DNA of 34,381 bases from JBOFCO01 sp051646105 (GTDB lineage Bacteria; Pseudomonadota; Alphaproteobacteria; Rhodobacterales; Rhodobacteraceae). Of this stretch, positions 32,375 to 34,381 are shown piece after piece. The notes beneath the pieces were generated by a model. That model saw only the letters and a list, made by a program, of their open reading frames with translations. It ran no database searches and had not been told where the DNA came from. How positions within the stretch are numbered: position 1 is the first letter of the stretch; each line of letters opens with the position of its first letter. The stretch lies in assembly GCA_051646105.1 (NCBI GenBank), contig JBOFCO010000088.1, positions 1-34,381 of the forward strand, given 5' to 3'. The position numbers and the translations under genes are program-made.

Positions 32375-33013
32375 TCACCCCGCTACCGGCGGCAGTTCCG
32401 GCGCATCCAGTCCGCTGAACGGATCGGCCCAGCCCGGCAGATCGCACAGCCGTGCATACCAGCGGCTGATCGCAGGATAGTCGATCAGTGGCAGGTGGGC
32501 GGCATCGTTGAAGGGCAGGAATGTCGCCATCCGGAAATCCGCATAGCTGAGGCCATCTTTCGCAAACCAGTCCCGGTCGGCAAGTTCCGCCTCCAATAGA
32601 CGGGCCGAACGATGGAACATCTCCAGTCCCTTGGCCACCTCGTCTTCGTCAACAGGTCCGATTCCGTAGCGCTGCTTGGTGCCCCTTTCCCAGTGCACGA
32701 TCTCGCAGGCCATGACGAAATTCGCCTTTCCCCAGCTGATCCAGCGGATCATGTCGGGTTCGGCATCACCTGATCGCCAGAAATCGGACCGAACCGCACG
32801 CGACAGCAGGCAGGCGATGGCATCGGCCTCCCACAGACTGCCGTCCGGCCCTTCAAGGATCGGGATCGACAGATTTGGGTTGAGAGGGCGGTATTTTTCG
32901 GCCTGACCCGGCGCAAAAGGCGCTGCAAAGGCGAAATCGACGGGGGCGTTCAGGTGGCGGGCAACCGCCACGGCAAGGCGGGGATTGGGGTTCCGGCTGT
33001 AGTGAAGTTTCAT
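32375..33013 (-). CDS. Glutathione S-transferase-family protein
   Basis: Cytosolic GST-fold protein of 212 residues. The ATG ending at 33013 is the start (AAGGAA upstream); the frame extending further is only a shadow of the next gene. The N-terminal thioredoxin-like domain has MKLHYSRNPNPRLAVAVARH, the cis-Pro loop NLSIPILE and the glutathione-binding EADAIACLL (family E-S pair as EAD). The all-helical C-terminal domain covers about 85-200 (GLSYADFRMATFLPFND, the N-capping motif region). The catalytic residue is probably Ser6 in HYSRNP. The substrate is unknown. It converges on ade with a 6-base gap and is 20 bases downstream of the transporter gene, so the two form one unit. Confidence 0.85.
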   Translation of the reverse strand: MKLHYSRNPNPRLAVAVARHLNAPVDFAFAAPFAPGQAEKYRPLNPNLSIPILEGPDGSLWEADAIACLLSRAVRSDFWRSGDAEPDMIRWISWGKANFVMACEIVHWERGTKQRYGIGPVDEDEVAKGLEMFHRSARLLEAELADRDWFAKDGLSYADFRMATFLPFNDAAHLPLIDYPAISRWYARLCDLPGWADPFSGLDAPELPPVAG

Positions 33014-33033
33014 GCCCTGTTCCTTATATCGTC

Positions 33034-33873
33034 TTAAGTCAAACGCAGCGCAGCCGCTCCGGCTCCGATCAGCAGGACAGATACCAGCCGGGGCAGGCTG
33101 GCCCGTTCCCCCAGAAACAGGATGGCAATGACCGCCCCGAACAGGATCGATGTTTCGCGCAGGGCCGCCACCATTGCCACCGGTGCTTTGGTCATCGCCC
33201 AAAGCGCGATCCCGTAGGACAGCATGGTACCGACCGCCCCCATCAGCGACGGTTGCCATTGGCCCATCGCCTGACGAAGTGACGACATGCCGCGCAGTCT
33301 GAGCGTCAAGGCCACAACCGGAGGCGCGGTCAGCGCGAAAATCCACAGCGTATAGCCAACAGGTGCACCGGAGGCACGCGCGCCAATACCGTCGCTGAGC
33401 GTGTAGCACGCGATGACGCAGGCATTGGCGACTGCCAGCCACAGGCCCGACGTGCTGCCGCCAGCCCCCCGCGCCAGAGCTGCCAGCGACAGGATACCGG
33501 CGGAAATCAGCGCCACCCCGGCCCAACCCATCGGCGGCAGATGCTCGTCGAAAAGAAATCCGGCAAGGGCCGCCACGATCATCGGGGCCCCGCCCCGCAT
33601 CACCGGATAGGCCAGCCCCATGTCGATGCGTCCATAGGCCGCCGCGACCAGAAAGTAATAGAGCGTCTGCAAAGAAACCGAGACAAGGATATAGGGCCAA
33701 CTTGCCCTGGCGGGAACAGCCACGAAGGGCAGTGCAAGGATGGCCAGCGCCGACGCCGCCACGCAGATGCCCATGGCCAGCACAAGCTTGTCGCCCGCGC
33801 CCTTGACCAGTGCGTTCCATCCCGCGTGCAGCAGCGCGGCCATCAGGACAAGGGCAAAGACACTGGCGGACAA
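33034..33873 (-). CDS. EamA/DMT-superfamily transporter
   Basis: Inner-membrane permease of 279 residues with about ten hydrophobic helices in two EamA repeats (about 5-135 and 150-278). Recognisable segments are LLHAGWNALVKGAGDKLVLA near the start, YPVMRGGAPMIVAALAGFLF ending the first repeat, and ETSILFGAVIAILFLGE in the second, the usual positions for the conserved Gly/Pro and Glu of the family. The substrate is unknown; members export metabolites or amino acids. It lies upstream of the GST-like gene on the same strand. Confidence 0.87.
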   Translation of the reverse strand: MSASVFALVLMAALLHAGWNALVKGAGDKLVLAMGICVAASALAILALPFVAVPARASWPYILVSVSLQTLYYFLVAAAYGRIDMGLAYPVMRGGAPMIVAALAGFLFDEHLPPMGWAGVALISAGILSLAALARGAGGSTSGLWLAVANACVIACYTLSDGIGARASGAPVGYTLWIFALTAPPVVALTLRLRGMSSLRQAMGQWQPSLMGAVGTMLSYGIALWAMTKAPVAMVAALRETSILFGAVIAILFLGERASLPRLVSVLLIGAGAAALRLT

Positions 33874-34041
33874 GGGATCATTCCGGATGCCGGGATGGCG
33901 CCAGCCAAGACGTCCGGCGCAGGCAAGTCAAGCCTTGCCCATCGGGCCGGTCTGCCCTGCGGCGGCAACTGTGCCAAAGTCTGCAATCTTGGTCACAGGT
34001 GGATGAAGCAACACGCTACAGGGAGAGAGCGGACAACCGCT

Positions 34042-34380
34042 TCACACCCCTGCGTGTCGACGGCGCATATCGTGCAGGGCTGCAAGGATCGCGGTTTCCT
34101 GAATGCCAAGATCGCGGCACAGGCGGGTCTGCGATTTGGGCAATTCGGACGGATCCGCATCGCGCAGCACCGTGGCGCGCATCAGGCCGGGATCGGTCGC
34201 AAGATCGCCAATGAACAGGCTTTCGATCTGGCAGCCGTCTGCATCCAGCCCCATATGATCGTCCAGAACCAGCCCATGATAGCTGACGATGCCTTCGCCG
34301 CCCTCGGTCATCGCCGTTCGACCGTCAACAAGATGCCGCGCCTCGACCATCACCTGCTCTTCGCCAAGCAGATATTCTAT
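34042..34380 (-). CDS. Hint-domain protein, C-terminal part (N-terminus outside window)
   Basis: The minus-strand frame is open to the window edge, reading IEYLLGEEQVMVEARHLVDG, then SYHGLVLDDHMGLDADGCQI, ESLFIGD and a C-terminal helix ending DMRRRHAGV. The order of an L-GEEQV strand, an H-LVDG strand and a late L-LDDH...DG segment before ESLF resembles the C-terminal half of the Hint (Hog/intein-like) domain found in many Rhodobacteraceae surface or RTX-associated proteins. About 112 codons are visible. The GTG at 34353 is not a credible start. The catalytic N-terminal half cannot be seen, so the call rests on pattern resemblance. Confidence 0.5.
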   Translation of the reverse strand: MEYLLGEEQVMVEARHLVDGRTAMTEGGEGIVSYHGLVLDDHMGLDADGCQIESLFIGDLATDPGLMRATVLRDADPSELPKSQTRLCRDLGIQETAILAALHDMRRRHAGV

Positions 34381-34381
34381 T

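Noticed and set aside
1..34381. tRNA, rRNA, CRISPR array or riboswitch
   Set aside because: No cloverleaf with a TTCRA-type arm, no rRNA-like stretch, no regularly spaced repeats and no known aptamer core was recognised by eye. A covariance-model search would settle this.

Overview
The window looks like the chromosome of a GC-rich alphaproteobacterium, most likely of the order Rhodobacterales (Paracoccus/Rhodobacter-like). The evidence is high GC with matching codon use, an alphaproteobacterial LexA box (GTTC-N7-GTTC) upstream of an imuA-imuB-dnaE2 cassette, a partial Hint-domain protein of a kind common in Rhodobacteraceae, and ProVWX and EtfA proteins of the usual type. No rRNA, tRNA or CRISPR array was seen.

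Region 1 (1-4080) holds the 3' end of etfA, a glutamate-type amino acid dehydrogenase, and a decayed IS1182-family element. The element has 13-bp perfect inverted repeats, and its transposase frame is open apart from two TAG codons.

Region 2 (4560-10979) is the most novel part. It carries a PLD/cardiolipin synthase-like membrane protein, a DUF4956 membrane protein paired with a VTC-type polyphosphate polymerase, an exported subtilisin-like protease, and a convergent ECF sigma/membrane anti-sigma pair. The DUF4956-VTC operon, the protease and the sigma factor are each preceded by the same bipartite element, GGAAT-N16-CG(T/A)T, correctly oriented. I read this as a small sigma regulon linking an envelope signal to polyphosphate synthesis and a secreted protease. 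A remnant of an RTX-type calcium-binding protein lies beside the sigma promoter.

Region 3 (11174-16644) is the SOS mutasome cassette imuA-imuB-dnaE2 on the minus strand, with one LexA box.

Region 4 (16802-30376) looks like a catabolic island for a quaternary amine or imino acid. A minus-strand operon proV-proW-proX plus a GlxA/AraC regulator would import and sense a betaine. A divergent plus-strand operon carries gntR, a DapA-family lyase, an aldehyde dehydrogenase, a P5C-reductase-like protein, a DAO-family flavoprotein and a proline racemase-family gene. The racemase gene is broken by one in-frame TAA at codon 41. A converging minus-strand operon encodes a non-pyrrolysine MttB-family methyltransferase and two short-chain dehydrogenases. 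The set resembles trans-4-hydroxyproline degradation with a demethylation step and betaine uptake added. No corrinoid protein is present in the window.

Region 5 (30572-34381) holds an adenine deaminase-like amidohydrolase divergent from mttB, a glutathione S-transferase-like protein, an EamA/DMT transporter, and the C-terminal end of a Hint-domain protein cut by the window edge.
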